DNA of 64,000 nucleotides from Saccharopolyspora_D taberi (GTDB lineage: Bacteria; Actinomycetota; Actinomycetes; Mycobacteriales; Pseudonocardiaceae). The position numbers and the translations under genes are program-made. The stretch lies in contig NZ_BAAAUX010000016.1 of assembly GCF_039534165.1 (NCBI RefSeq), positions 310,001 through 374,000 on the forward strand. Direction: 5' to 3'. Each line of letters starts with the position of its first letter. The stretch's first letter is position 1. Below the pieces are notes generated by a model. That model saw only the letters and a program-made list of their open reading frames with translations, made no database searches and was not told the origin of the DNA. Below, one piece after another: positions 44,327-52,817 of the stretch.

Positions 44327-45483
44327 CGTCAATGTCGCCCCGGCCCGGCCGGCCCGTCGGCGGGGTTCCCGCGCCGGGCAACGGAAACCCGCCGCCGGGC
44401 AACGGGCATCGGCCGCCGGGCGAGGTTCCGCCGCGTCCGGAAGACAGCCCGCCGGGCCGGGGGTCCGCTTCGTTCCTGCTCATCGGAGTCGTGGCGGTGG
44501 CGTTCACCGCCGTCGCCGTGCCGCTGGGGATGCTGAACTGGGTCCCCTCCCTGGGAGAACTGATCAACAGGCCGGGAGGTGTGAGCACGATCGTGACCCT
44601 GGTGCTGGCGATCGCGCTGTGGGTCCTGCTGTTCGCCTTCGGACGGCTGTTCCAGGGAGGCCGCGAACACACCGCGAATGCCGAGGTCCGCAAGGCCCTC
44701 GGCACCGGCCCGTCGTCCGGATCGCCCCGGCGGATCGGCGGCCACGTGCAGGAGTCGCTGCGCGACACCCCGTTCCGCAACTCTGCGATCGCCCGCCGGA
44801 TCGACGCCCTCGCAGGCAGCAGCGGCACCGGGAAGGAACAGGCCAAGGGGGCGCTGGCCGCGCGTTCTGAACTCGACCACGCACGCGGTGACGTGTCCTA
44901 CGGCCCGGCCCGCGCGCTGGTCTGGGCACTGCCCGCGCTCGGATTCCTGGGCACCGCGGCCGAGATGTCGCGCGCGGTGAGCGGTCTGGGTGCAAGCGTG
45001 AGCCGGACGACCGAGTTCGCCGACCTCCGGACCGCGTTGACCACGCACGTCATCGGGCCGCTGGCCGACGCGTTCAGCGTGACGCTGCTCGCGCTCGGCG
45101 CGAGCGTGATCTGCCACCTCGCGCTGACCTGGGCCCACAACCGGGAACAGCGGATCCTGCTGGAGGTCGAGGAGGTCACGCTGGAGGTGCTGCACCGGGT
45201 CAACGGACCGGCACCTCCCGCGCAGCAGCCGGGTACCGCCTCCCTCAACACCGAGATCTCCAAGCTCGGCGACCAGATCGAGCAGGCGAGCCGGGCGTTC
45301 GACCGGTCGGTGCGGGCGATCGCGAGCATCGACCTGGACCAGCTCCAGCACCTCCGTCCGGTGGCCGAGCTGGGGGCCGCGGTGCAGTCGATCGAACAGC
45401 GCCTCGGCCTGATCCACGCCGAGATGTCCCAGGAGATCGTGGTCACCCGCCGCGGTGCGGCTTCGCCGGAGCCGCCGCGATGA
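44323..45483 (+). CDS. MotA/TolQ/ExbB-like membrane channel subunit
   Basis: A 386-residue membrane protein. A Pro/Gly-rich cytoplasmic tail (1-48) precedes helices at about 49-70 and 86-108, a cytoplasmic loop, then helices at 195-215 and 243-270. ALVWALPALGFLGTAAEMSR matches the conserved helix of the MotA/TolQ/ExbB family (PxLGxLGT), and LTTHVIGPLADAFSVTLLAL matches the second pore helix. A coiled-coil-like tail follows (about 300-370). The family forms proton channels that drive mechanical work. It overlaps both neighbours by ATGA, so stoichiometric synthesis with the ExbD-like subunit is likely. Confidence 0.75.
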   Translation: MTSMSPRPGRPVGGVPAPGNGNPPPGNGHRPPGEVPPRPEDSPPGRGSASFLLIGVVAVAFTAVAVPLGMLNWVPSLGELINRPGGVSTIVTLVLAIALWVLLFAFGRLFQGGREHTANAEVRKALGTGPSSGSPRRIGGHVQESLRDTPFRNSAIARRIDALAGSSGTGKEQAKGALAARSELDHARGDVSYGPARALVWALPALGFLGTAAEMSRAVSGLGASVSRTTEFADLRTALTTHVIGPLADAFSVTLLALGASVICHLALTWAHNREQRILLEVEEVTLEVLHRVNGPAPPAQQPGTASLNTEISKLGDQIEQASRAFDRSVRAIASIDLDQLQHLRPVAELGAAVQSIEQRLGLIHAEMSQEIVVTRRGAASPEPPR

Positions 45484-46349
45484 CGACCACGGTGTTCGCG
45501 CGGCGGAGGGCCGGGAACCCGGAACCTCCGGTGGAGATGCGGTTCGTGGACATGCTCCTGATCATCATCGCCGCGGTGATGTTCGTGGCGATCCTGTTCA
45601 GCGTGATCAGCGCCGCCAACAGCGGCGTGCGGCCGGACACCCCGCCCCAGCTGCGGACGAAGTCGGCCCCGGCCGCCATGGCGGGACAGTCCTACGAACT
45701 CGCGCTCGCCGTCGTGGGCGGTGACGGCCAGTACCGCTGGCAGGCCATCGGGCTGCCGGACGGGATGGGGCTGAGCGAGGACGGTGTGGTGCAAGGAACG
45801 CCGATCCGGGAGCAGACCGCGGTGGTCTGGGTGTCGGTCACCGACGGCGCGGGGCGCCGGGGCGAGGGCGAGGTGCGGTTCGAGGTGCGCCCGTCCGGTT
45901 CTGGCGCGGTTCAGCAGGTGCGGCCCCGGATCGTCGACAAGGTGCTGCTGCTCGACGGCGCCACCGCCGGTAGGCCCTACGAGCACCAGTTCCGCTCCGA
46001 GTCCGGGATTCCGCCGTACCGCTGGACAAGCAGTCCCCTCCCGGACGGGCTGAAGCTGCTGCCGAACGGAGTGCTGACCGGCCGGGCGGACGAGGCGGGC
46101 ACCAGCACCTTCGCCGTGTCGATGATCGACGGGAGCGGTGCGCTGGTGAGCCAGGAAGTGCGGCTGGTCGTGCGGGAGGCTCCCGAGTCGTGGTTGTGGT
46201 GGTTCCTCGGCTGGGTCAAGACGGTCATCGAGTGGCTGGGCTACTTCTGCGTCGCGGTGAACTTCGTGTTCTTGATCTTCGGCGTTCCGGCACATGCCGG
46301 AACGCCCCCGATCTGGAAGATCTTGAAGATCCGGAAGCGCTCCGCGTGA
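45480..46349 (+). CDS. ExbD/MotB-like subunit with two Ig-like domains
   Basis: A 289-residue membrane protein. A short cytoplasmic start is followed by one helix beginning RFVDMLLIIIAAVMFVAIL; Asp24 at its start corresponds to the proton-carrying Asp of ExbD, TolR and MotB. Outside follow two putative Ig-like (He_PIG) repeats: YRWQAIGLPDGMGLSEDGVV (about 80-135) and YRWTSSPLPDGLKLLPNGVL (about 175-235). A second hydrophobic segment (WLWWFLGWVKTVIEWLGYF, then VNFVFLIFGV) lies near 245-275 before a basic end. ExbD normally ends in a peptidoglycan- or receptor-binding domain, so the Ig-like repeats and C-terminal membrane anchor are unusual. Confidence 0.72.
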   Translation: MTTTVFARRRAGNPEPPVEMRFVDMLLIIIAAVMFVAILFSVISAANSGVRPDTPPQLRTKSAPAAMAGQSYELALAVVGGDGQYRWQAIGLPDGMGLSEDGVVQGTPIREQTAVVWVSVTDGAGRRGEGEVRFEVRPSGSGAVQQVRPRIVDKVLLLDGATAGRPYEHQFRSESGIPPYRWTSSPLPDGLKLLPNGVLTGRADEAGTSTFAVSMIDGSGALVSQEVRLVVREAPESWLWWFLGWVKTVIEWLGYFCVAVNFVFLIFGVPAHAGTPPIWKILKIRKRSA

Positions 46350-46388
46350 CGGTGCCGGACTGAATGACAACGAGAACGGAGGAACCAG

Positions 46389-48080
46389 ATGGGGCTTTAC
46401 GAAGGCAGGGTGCTGTCGACGGGCGAGACCGTGGTGGAGGTCCGGCACGGCGGGTTCGCGGAAGTGGGCGTGCTCGACGACGAGTTCGAGGGCAGGAAGA
46501 AGGTGGTCAAACGGCTCAGCGACCGGGTCCTGGAGACCGCGGGCAAGGCGGTCGCCGACTCGTTCTTCCACGAGTGCAAGACCGTGTTCGCCAAGCTGGA
46601 GGGCGTGCCGCACGTCGCGCCGTCGATCCTGGCCATGCGCAACCTCGACGACCTCGGCCCGGTGCTGTTCGTGTCCTATGTGGATGGACCGGCGCTGCGG
46701 GAGCTGATCCGGGCCGGGCGGCAGTCGCTGACCCAGACCGTGCGGATGGGCGGGCAGATCGCCAGGGCGGTCGCGGGCGCGCACGATCGCGACGTGCGGC
46801 ACCGGGATCTCAAGCCGAGCAACATCCTGCTCACCACCGGCAACGAGATCCGGCTCATCGACTGGGGGTTGTCCCGGGCGCAGGAGGCGACCGAGCTGAC
46901 CGTCGGCGTGGTCGACTACCTGTCCCCGGAACGGCGCGAACAGCCCATTCTGGACGCCGCGCCGGACGACGTCCACGCGCTGGGCGTGATCCTGCACGAA
47001 TGCCTCACCGGCGGATACCCGGACACGTCCGCGGGTCCGGTGCGGCTCCGGGCCGGACTGGCCGCCGCGCGCGCGTTCGCTCCGGCACGCCTGCTGGACC
47101 TCGTGTGCGGGATGCTCGACCCGAGACCGCAAGGGCGTCCCACCGCGCGTGACGCGGCCACGGCGCTGACGGATCCGGTGCTGGTCGAGGACATCACCGC
47201 CCGCGAGGTCGAGGACCCCTTCTGCCGGAAGTGCGGCTTCGTCGCGGCGGACGCGCACCGGTCCGCCTGCCCGGTCTGCGACCACGTGCTCTACGCCCGG
47301 TTCGCGACCCCGCCCAGGGCGGGCATGGTCCGGATTCCGCCGGGGGTCTACATCCAGGGGATCGACCAGAACCAGGCGCGGCAGGCGCTGATGGCGGCGG
47401 GCATCGACGCCGACTCGAAGCACCTGGAATGGCTGGCCCCGCCGGACGACCAGCCGAAGGAGGTCTTCGTGCCCGGCTTCGACATCGACGTCGAGCCGGT
47501 CACCAACCTCGCCTACGCCGAGTTCGCCGAAGCCACCAACTACCCGGCCCCGGAGGGCCTGCTGCCGGGGAGCTCGAACCTCCCCGACCATCCGGTGGTG
47601 CACGTGACCTGGCGGGACGCGCTTTGCTACGCGCTGTGGGCCGGCAAGCGGCTGCCCCGCCCGCAGGAGTGGGAGAAGGCCGCGCGGGGTGACCGGGACA
47701 ACCGGACCTACCCGTGGGGAGACGTCTGGCAGGAATCCCGGTGCAACCACTCCAGGTATTCGGGCAACCAGTTCCCCCGGACCAACCCGGTCGGCGCGTT
47801 CACCAGCGGGGAGTCCGACGGCCGGTCGCCGTTCGGGGTGGCGGGGATGGCGGGCAACGTCTCCGAGTGGGTCTCGCACAGCAAGCCTTCGCACGCCCAG
47901 GGCCGGGACGCGCGGATGCGGGCGGTCTGCGGCGGCGGGTGGAGCGACCCGGTGGCCGTCTACGGCGCGGTGTCGGTGCAGCTTCCGGCCGAGATCGACT
48001 ACGAGAGCCCGTCGGTGGGCTTCCGCTGCGTGGCCGACATCGTCTACGAGGAGAGGCGGATCGACGAGATCGGTTCCTGA
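46389..48080 (+). CDS. Ser/Thr kinase - zinc ribbon - FGE-sulfatase domain protein
   Basis: A 563-residue protein. The kinase domain (about 8-262) has the ATP lysine Lys41, helix-C Glu62, HRDLKPSNILL at 138-148 and DWG (158-160) in place of DFG, so it is probably active. A four-Cys zinc ribbon follows (Cys279, 282, 294, 297). Residues about 310-558 form an FGE-sulfatase/SUMF1-type domain: IPPGVYIQGI, VTNLAYAEFAEATNYP, HPVVHVTWRDALCYALWAGKRLP, GMAGNVSEWVS and SVGFRCV. In conflict and signalling proteins this fold often acts as a C-type-lectin-like binding domain. GGAGG precedes the ATG, 40 bases after the ExbD-like gene. Confidence 0.85.
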   Translation: MGLYEGRVLSTGETVVEVRHGGFAEVGVLDDEFEGRKKVVKRLSDRVLETAGKAVADSFFHECKTVFAKLEGVPHVAPSILAMRNLDDLGPVLFVSYVDGPALRELIRAGRQSLTQTVRMGGQIARAVAGAHDRDVRHRDLKPSNILLTTGNEIRLIDWGLSRAQEATELTVGVVDYLSPERREQPILDAAPDDVHALGVILHECLTGGYPDTSAGPVRLRAGLAAARAFAPARLLDLVCGMLDPRPQGRPTARDAATALTDPVLVEDITAREVEDPFCRKCGFVAADAHRSACPVCDHVLYARFATPPRAGMVRIPPGVYIQGIDQNQARQALMAAGIDADSKHLEWLAPPDDQPKEVFVPGFDIDVEPVTNLAYAEFAEATNYPAPEGLLPGSSNLPDHPVVHVTWRDALCYALWAGKRLPRPQEWEKAARGDRDNRTYPWGDVWQESRCNHSRYSGNQFPRTNPVGAFTSGESDGRSPFGVAGMAGNVSEWVSHSKPSHAQGRDARMRAVCGGGWSDPVAVYGAVSVQLPAEIDYESPSVGFRCVADIVYEERRIDEIGS

Positions 48081-48925
48081 GCGGCGATGTGACCGGACAG
48101 CAGCCGCAGCGCGTCGGCCGAGCCGCGGTCGTTCGGGGTGTAGACCTCCAGCCGGTGGTCGGGGCTGTCGGGCTGGAGCCACACCTGGTAGTCGACGTCG
48201 AGCCTGCCGACCGTGGGGTGCCGCAGGCGCATGGTCCCGACGGTGCAGTCCGCGACCTCGCCTTCGGCCCACAGCGCGGCGAACTCGTCGCTGCGCATGG
48301 CGAGCTCGCCGATCAGCTCGGCCAGCCGGGCGTCGGTGGGGTACCGGCCCGCGGTGAGCCGCAGGTAGGCGACGTGGATCCGGGCCAGCTCGTCCCAGTT
48401 CCGGTGCAGGTCCCGGAAGTGCGGATCGAGGAAGAACATCCGCGGGACGGACGGCCGCCGCTCGGGATCGCGCGGCGCGCCGAAGTCGACGTGCTCGGCG
48501 AACAGCGCGTGCCCGGTGCGGTTCCAGGCCAGCACGTCACCGCGCCGGCCGAGCACCACCGCAGGCGTGGTCTCGCCCAGGGACTCCAGCAGCGCGAGCA
48601 CTCGCGGGTGCGGCTGTTCCGGGTCGGGCCGGACCAGGCTCGGCGCGGCGGACTGGCGGGCGAGGTTGTGCAGGTGGGCCGTCTCGACCGCGTCGAGCCG
48701 GAGCACCCTGGCGAGAGCGTCGAGGACCTGGTCGGAAGCGGTTCCGGCCTGCCCCTGCTCCAGCCGCGTGTAGTAGCCGACGCTCACCCCGGCGAGGTGT
48801 GCCAGCTCCTCGCGGCGCAGGCCGGGGACGCGGCGGGCGGTGCCGTGCAGGCGCAGGCCGACGTCGGCGGGCGTGACCCGGTCGCGGCGGCTCTTGAGGT
48901 AGGCCCCGAGGTGCTCCAGCTGCAT
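48044..48925 (-). CDS. XRE-family regulator with MmyB-like ligand domain
   Basis: A 293-residue regulator. The HTH (about 30-85) reads RREELAHLAGVSVGYYTRLE, then SDQVLDALARVLRL. The MmyB-type C-terminal domain has ETTPAVVLGRRGDVLAWNRT, HVAYLRLTAGRYPTDARLAE and VDYQVWLQPDSPDHRLEVY, which binds a small lipid-like ligand in known relatives. The start at 48925 is chosen by family alignment. It overlaps the kinase gene tail to tail by 37 bases and is divergent from the MFS transporter at 49029, which it probably controls. Confidence 0.87.
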   Translation of the reverse strand: MQLEHLGAYLKSRRDRVTPADVGLRLHGTARRVPGLRREELAHLAGVSVGYYTRLEQGQAGTASDQVLDALARVLRLDAVETAHLHNLARQSAAPSLVRPDPEQPHPRVLALLESLGETTPAVVLGRRGDVLAWNRTGHALFAEHVDFGAPRDPERRPSVPRMFFLDPHFRDLHRNWDELARIHVAYLRLTAGRYPTDARLAELIGELAMRSDEFAALWAEGEVADCTVGTMRLRHPTVGRLDVDYQVWLQPDSPDHRLEVYTPNDRGSADALRLLSGHIAAQEPISSIRLSS

Positions 48926-49028
48926 GTCCCCGAGCTTAGGCGCGGTCGGCCGGACGAGGGTGTCCCTGCCAGGTGTACCCATGGCGCGGGGCTGGTTGCC
49001 GGGCGGATCGCACCGCACCGTTCGAGTC

Positions 49029-50519
49029 ATGAACGCTTCTAACTCACCCGGTCCGCGGGAATGGCTCGGTCTGCTGGTGGTGCTCGGGCCGGTGCTGCTG
49101 GTCGCGATGGACGGTTCGGTGCTGTTCCTGGCGATGCCGAAGGTCACCGAGGCGCTGTCGCCGACCGCCGACCAGGCGCTGTGGATCCTGGACGTCTACG
49201 GGTTCGCCGTGGGGTCGCTGCTCATCGCCTTCGGCAACATCGGCGACCGGTACGGGCGGCTGAAGCTGCTGATGGCCGGAGCCGCCGCGTTCGGCCTCGC
49301 CTCGGCGGGAGCGGCCTTCGCGCCCGGACCGGAACTGCTGATCGCCTTCCGGGCGCTGATGGGCGTGGCCGGTGCGACGCTGCTGCCGTCGGCGCTGGCG
49401 GTGCTCAGCGAGCTGTTCACCGATCCGCGCAAGCGGGCGAACGCGATCGGCATCTTCGCGGCCACCTTCGCCGCCGGGTTCGCGATCGGCCCGGTCGTCG
49501 GCGGGCAGCTGCTGAGCAGCTTCTGGTGGGGATCGGTCTTCCTGATCAACCTGCCGGTGGTCCTGCTGTTCCTGCTGCTGGCCCCGGTCCTGCTCCGCGA
49601 GGTCCGCGCCACCAGCACCGGCCGCATCGACGTCCCGAGCGTTTTCCTGTCCGCCGCGGGCATTCTGCTGACCGTCTACGCGATCAAGCACGCCGCCGCG
49701 GAGGGTCTGGACGTCGTCCCGGTGGCCATGGGGATCGTCGGCGTGATCGGCCTGGTGTGGTTCGTCCGGCGGCAGCTGCGGCTCGAACACCCGCTGATCG
49801 ACTTCCGCCTCTTCCGCGACCGGGTGTTCGCGGTCGCGGCCGTCACCGGGCTGCTGCCGCTGGCCGCGTGGTCGGCGATGGCCTACCTCGGCGGCATCTA
49901 CCTCCAGTCGGTGCTCGGGCTGCCGGTCCTGGACGCGGCGCTCGTCGCGGTGCCCGGCGCCGTCGTGCTCACCGTGACCTGCATCGTGACGCCGTGGGTG
50001 GTCGCGCGCACCGGCACCCGCGCGGCGCTGATCGGCTGCCACTTCCTCATCGCGGCGGGCCTGCTCCTGCTGCTGCCCATCAGCGCATCGGGCGGGATCG
50101 GCTGGTACATCGCCTCGACCGTCCTGGCCGGGATCGGCTACGGCATCTCGTTCAGCGTCGTCGCCGACACCGCGGTCGCCGCGGTCCCGCCGGAACGCGC
50201 CGGTGCGGCGGCGGCGATCGCCGAGACCAGCAACGAGATCGGCAACGCCCTCGGCATCGCGCTCCTGGGCTCGCTGGCCGCCCTGATCTTCCGGCTCCAG
50301 GGCCCGGATCTCGCGGGGACGCTGAACGAAACGCTCCAGGTTCCCGGGCTCGCACCGGCGGTGATCGGCGACGCCAAGACCGCGTTCGTCACCGGCCTGC
50401 ACGCCGCAGCCGCCATCGCGGCGATCGTGCACGGCGCGCTTGGCGTCTTCACGCTGCGGCGGGTGCCGAGAACTCTGGGCGCCGAAGGGGAAAGCGCTCA
50501 GCCGGCGATGTCTGCTTGA
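49029..50519 (+). CDS. MFS multidrug transporter (DHA2, 14 helices)
   Basis: A 496-residue transporter. VLLVAMDGSVLFLAMPKVTE in helix 1 (motif D1), LIAFGNIGDRYGRLKLLMAG (motif A) and GIFAATFAAGFAIGPVVGGQ (motif C) mark the drug:proton antiporter-2 group. It probably exports a drug-like compound or quaternary amine. The XRE/MmyB regulator is divergent with a 103-base shared promoter region. A terminator follows. Confidence 0.87.
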   Translation: MNASNSPGPREWLGLLVVLGPVLLVAMDGSVLFLAMPKVTEALSPTADQALWILDVYGFAVGSLLIAFGNIGDRYGRLKLLMAGAAAFGLASAGAAFAPGPELLIAFRALMGVAGATLLPSALAVLSELFTDPRKRANAIGIFAATFAAGFAIGPVVGGQLLSSFWWGSVFLINLPVVLLFLLLAPVLLREVRATSTGRIDVPSVFLSAAGILLTVYAIKHAAAEGLDVVPVAMGIVGVIGLVWFVRRQLRLEHPLIDFRLFRDRVFAVAAVTGLLPLAAWSAMAYLGGIYLQSVLGLPVLDAALVAVPGAVVLTVTCIVTPWVVARTGTRAALIGCHFLIAAGLLLLLPISASGGIGWYIASTVLAGIGYGISFSVVADTAVAAVPPERAGAAAAIAETSNEIGNALGIALLGSLAALIFRLQGPDLAGTLNETLQVPGLAPAVIGDAKTAFVTGLHAAAAIAAIVHGALGVFTLRRVPRTLGAEGESAQPAMSA

Positions 50520-50527
50520 GATGTGCG

Positions 50528-50572
50528 AACGGGTGCCCGTCCGGACCGGACGGGCACCCGTTGTTCCGAGTG
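50528..50572 (+). terminator. Terminator after DHA2 transporter gene
   Basis: AACGGGTGCCCGTCC and GGACGGGCACCCGTT form a near-perfect 15-bp stem around a GGACC-type loop, ending with GTT. It lies nine bases after the stop codon. Confidence 0.8.
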
Positions 50573-50641
50573 TCGACTGTGCTGTGTCGACTGTTCTGGG
50601 GGCCGACGCTCGTGGCCAGTACGAGTCGGCCGGGGTTGAAC

Positions 50642-51016
50642 CTATGCGGCGTAAGCCAATGCGTCGAACTCGTGCTTGTCGATGCCGTCGCGGAACGCGT
50701 CGACCTCGGCTTCGGTGAAGACGAGTTCCACGGTCGGCTCGGCGCTGTGGCGGAAGGTGTAGTTGCCGTCCGCACGGCGCGTGATTTCCAGGCACAGACC
50801 GCTGGTTTCGCCCAGGCGGGTGGCCGAGAGGAAGGCGTCGAACTGCTCGGCCGTGAAGACGAGCCGGTGGTCGTCAGCGGCACCGAAGGTCGTCTTGTCG
50901 TCGCGCATCTCGACCCAGCCGCCCCGACGAGCGACCCGGACGCAGGACTTTTCCGGCTCGCTGCGGGTTGCCTTCCGGAAGTCGTGTTCAGCGAACGGCG
51001 GTGGGGTTGTAGTCAT
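50642..51016 (-). CDS. DUF397 protein
   Basis: A 124-residue actinobacterial protein with two DUF397-like units: FRKATRSEPEKSCVRVARRG...WVEMRDDK (about 12-45) and LCLEITRRADGNYTFRHSAE (about 72-95), each followed by a LVFTxxEFDAF-type helix. DUF397 proteins typically lie beside XRE/DUF5753 regulators, as here, and may act as small partners in developmental or antibiotic control (BldB/WhiJ-type loci). It lies 21 bases downstream of the XRE gene on the same strand. Confidence 0.85.
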   Translation of the reverse strand: MTTTPPPFAEHDFRKATRSEPEKSCVRVARRGGWVEMRDDKTTFGAADDHRLVFTAEQFDAFLSATRLGETSGLCLEITRRADGNYTFRHSAEPTVELVFTEAEVDAFRDGIDKHEFDALAYAA

Positions 51017-51037
51017 TCGATCTCCTTCGAGGTGGGT

Positions 51038-51913
51038 TTACTTCTTGAACTCGCGTGCGACCTGGCCGATGAACTTGCGGCTCTCGCTGAAGCTCAGAGC
51101 GGCCGAGGTCAAACGTGCCCAAGCGTTGTCGTGTGCCGCAAGCGCCTTCTTGTCGTCGAGGTAGCGGATCTCGCCTTCGCCCTCGACGTAGGCCAGCTCC
51201 AGCGGTCCGGCCGCGCCCGGTGACGGCACGCGGAGCAGGACGAAGCGGTTCCCGATCGGAGACCGGCGGCCGGGCGGGGACTTGAACGGCAGCACCTGGA
51301 TCATGACGTTCCGCCGGTTCGAGATCTTGACCAGGTAGTCGAGCTGTTCCCGCATGACCTCGGCGTCGCCCCACATCCGGCGCAGGCAGGACTCCGACAG
51401 CACGAAGTGCGCAGTCAGTGGCTCCGACGTGCTCAGGATGTCCTGCCGTGCGAGCCTTGCGTTCACGCGGTCGTCGATCGTCAATCCCTCGACCTCGGGC
51501 CAGTCGGCGTGCATGGCGCGGACATACGCCTCGCACTGCACGAGTCCCGGAACGATCTCGACTTCCGCCCATCGGATCTGGTCGGCGTGCTTCTCCAGGT
51601 CGACCAGCAACCGAACCTCGTCGCGGTACGCGCGGTTGTGGCCGGTGGTCCAGAAACCGCGCTTGCTGTTGTCCCGCCGAAGTTCGCGGAGCGCTTCCTG
51701 ATAACCCTCGTCGGTGAACCCGAGCTTGTTGGCCAGCAGGACGAGATCGCCCGGACTGATGTTGCCGCCACCGCTGATCAGCCCGGCGATCCTGGGCTGG
51801 CTGGTCTCGATCAGCCGGGCGGCTTCGGCCTGCGAGACTCCGGCGGTCTCCAGCATGTGCGCGATTTCGCGCCCCAGCAACAACTTCCTGGCGGTGCGGA
51901 CGGTGGCGGACAT
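51038..51913 (-). CDS. XRE/DUF5753 regulator (WhiJ-like)
   Basis: A 291-residue regulator. The HTH (about 15-70) reads REIAHMLETAGVSQAEAARL, then IETSQPRIAGLISGGGNISP. The DUF5753 domain follows (about 105-285), with VEIVPGLVQCEAYVRAMHAD, ARQDILSTSEPLTAHFVLSE and GLAYVEGEG-type text near the end. I chose the ATG at 51913 by family alignment. It forms a unit with the DUF397 gene, a common arrangement in filamentous actinomycetes that regulates differentiation or antibiotics. Targets are unknown. Confidence 0.87.
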   Translation of the reverse strand: MSATVRTARKLLLGREIAHMLETAGVSQAEAARLIETSQPRIAGLISGGGNISPGDLVLLANKLGFTDEGYQEALRELRRDNSKRGFWTTGHNRAYRDEVRLLVDLEKHADQIRWAEVEIVPGLVQCEAYVRAMHADWPEVEGLTIDDRVNARLARQDILSTSEPLTAHFVLSESCLRRMWGDAEVMREQLDYLVKISNRRNVMIQVLPFKSPPGRRSPIGNRFVLLRVPSPGAAGPLELAYVEGEGEIRYLDDKKALAAHDNAWARLTSAALSFSESRKFIGQVAREFKK

Positions 51914-52108
51914 CGGTGTGGGCTCTCCGTGGGTTGGACGGGCTGCGATCTCTTCGAGGTCGTACCCCACCATCTTTCCGGCTGAGGGTAGCTCCAAGCA
52001 CCACTCGATCGGATGCCCGTCTTGGGCTTGATTATCAACACTCGCAGTATCAAGCTAAGAATCACTGCGGACGTGATGAGTCTAACAACCCTGTTGCGGA
52101 GGAGATCG

Positions 52109-52369
52109 ATGGCCGTCCCGCCCATTCCCGCCTTCTGGCACCCGATGCGGAGGAAGGTCGACTGCGTCGACGGGTTCGAGCGCCCGAGGACCGTGTCGAC
52201 CTACCTCGGCGCCGGCCGCATCGTGCTTCTGGCGCCACCCGCCGAAGTTGCCCTGCTGACCCCGGAATCCGCGCGCGAGCTCGCGGAGGACCTGTGCGCG
52301 CACTCCGACGTGATCGAGGTGCGACGACGGCGCGAGGCCGCGCGGCTCATCCGGGTCCTACGCGGCTGA
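52109..52369 (+). CDS. Small hypothetical protein
   Basis: An 86-residue protein (MAVPPIPAFWHPMRRKVDCV at the start; LLTPESARELAEDLCAHSDV near residue 60). GGAGGAG lies just before the ATG, which decides the start. It is divergent from the XRE/DUF5753 gene, with about 195 bases between. Small proteins of this composition commonly lie next to such regulators in actinobacteria, but I know no function. Confidence 0.65.
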   Translation: MAVPPIPAFWHPMRRKVDCVDGFERPRTVSTYLGAGRIVLLAPPAEVALLTPESARELAEDLCAHSDVIEVRRRREAARLIRVLRG

Positions 52370-52817
52370 ACGGTTCCGCGCCGCCGGACGATCCGCCCCG
52401 CGCAACGATTCGCGTCGTTGATCGGCTCTGCGGCACCGGATTGTCCGCGCCACCGAACGAGTCCGTCCCCACCGAACGAGTCCCCGTCGAACAATGCCCG
52501 CCCGGCCGGTCCAGCCCCCAGAGCGGCCGGGCGAACGGGGCGGGCGGCGTCGCGTCGAGCCCGCGGTTGGCCAGGCCGCTGCTCCGCGCGTCGCCCGCCC
52601 CACCCTCGGCGATTCCGGCGGCCCGGAGTTCCCGCCTCCCGGCCCCGCTCCGCAGCCGGTTTTCGCCACCACACCAAGGATTTCCCAGACGCTTCGGCCG
52701 GTCCGCGACTCCCCGGATCCTCCCCCCGCGCGGACCGGCCGGGGCCCGATCACGGCGGCCCTGCCGAGACCCCGACCTCCGGTAGGGCCGCCGTGCACCA
52801 CGCAGAGAGGAACGCCC
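52370..52817. other. Intergenic stretch without recognised gene
   Basis: This is very GC-rich, with open frames in all directions but no start signals or motifs. The last 40 bases hold the GAGAGGAA ribosome-binding site of the next gene. I see nothing else in it. Confidence 0.4.

Noticed and set aside
41768..48080. Type I Zorya defence system
   Set aside because: The channel pair recalls ZorA/ZorB, but no ZorC/ZorD helicase or ZorE nuclease is present. The remaining genes are cyclase/FHA and kinase/FGE proteins.
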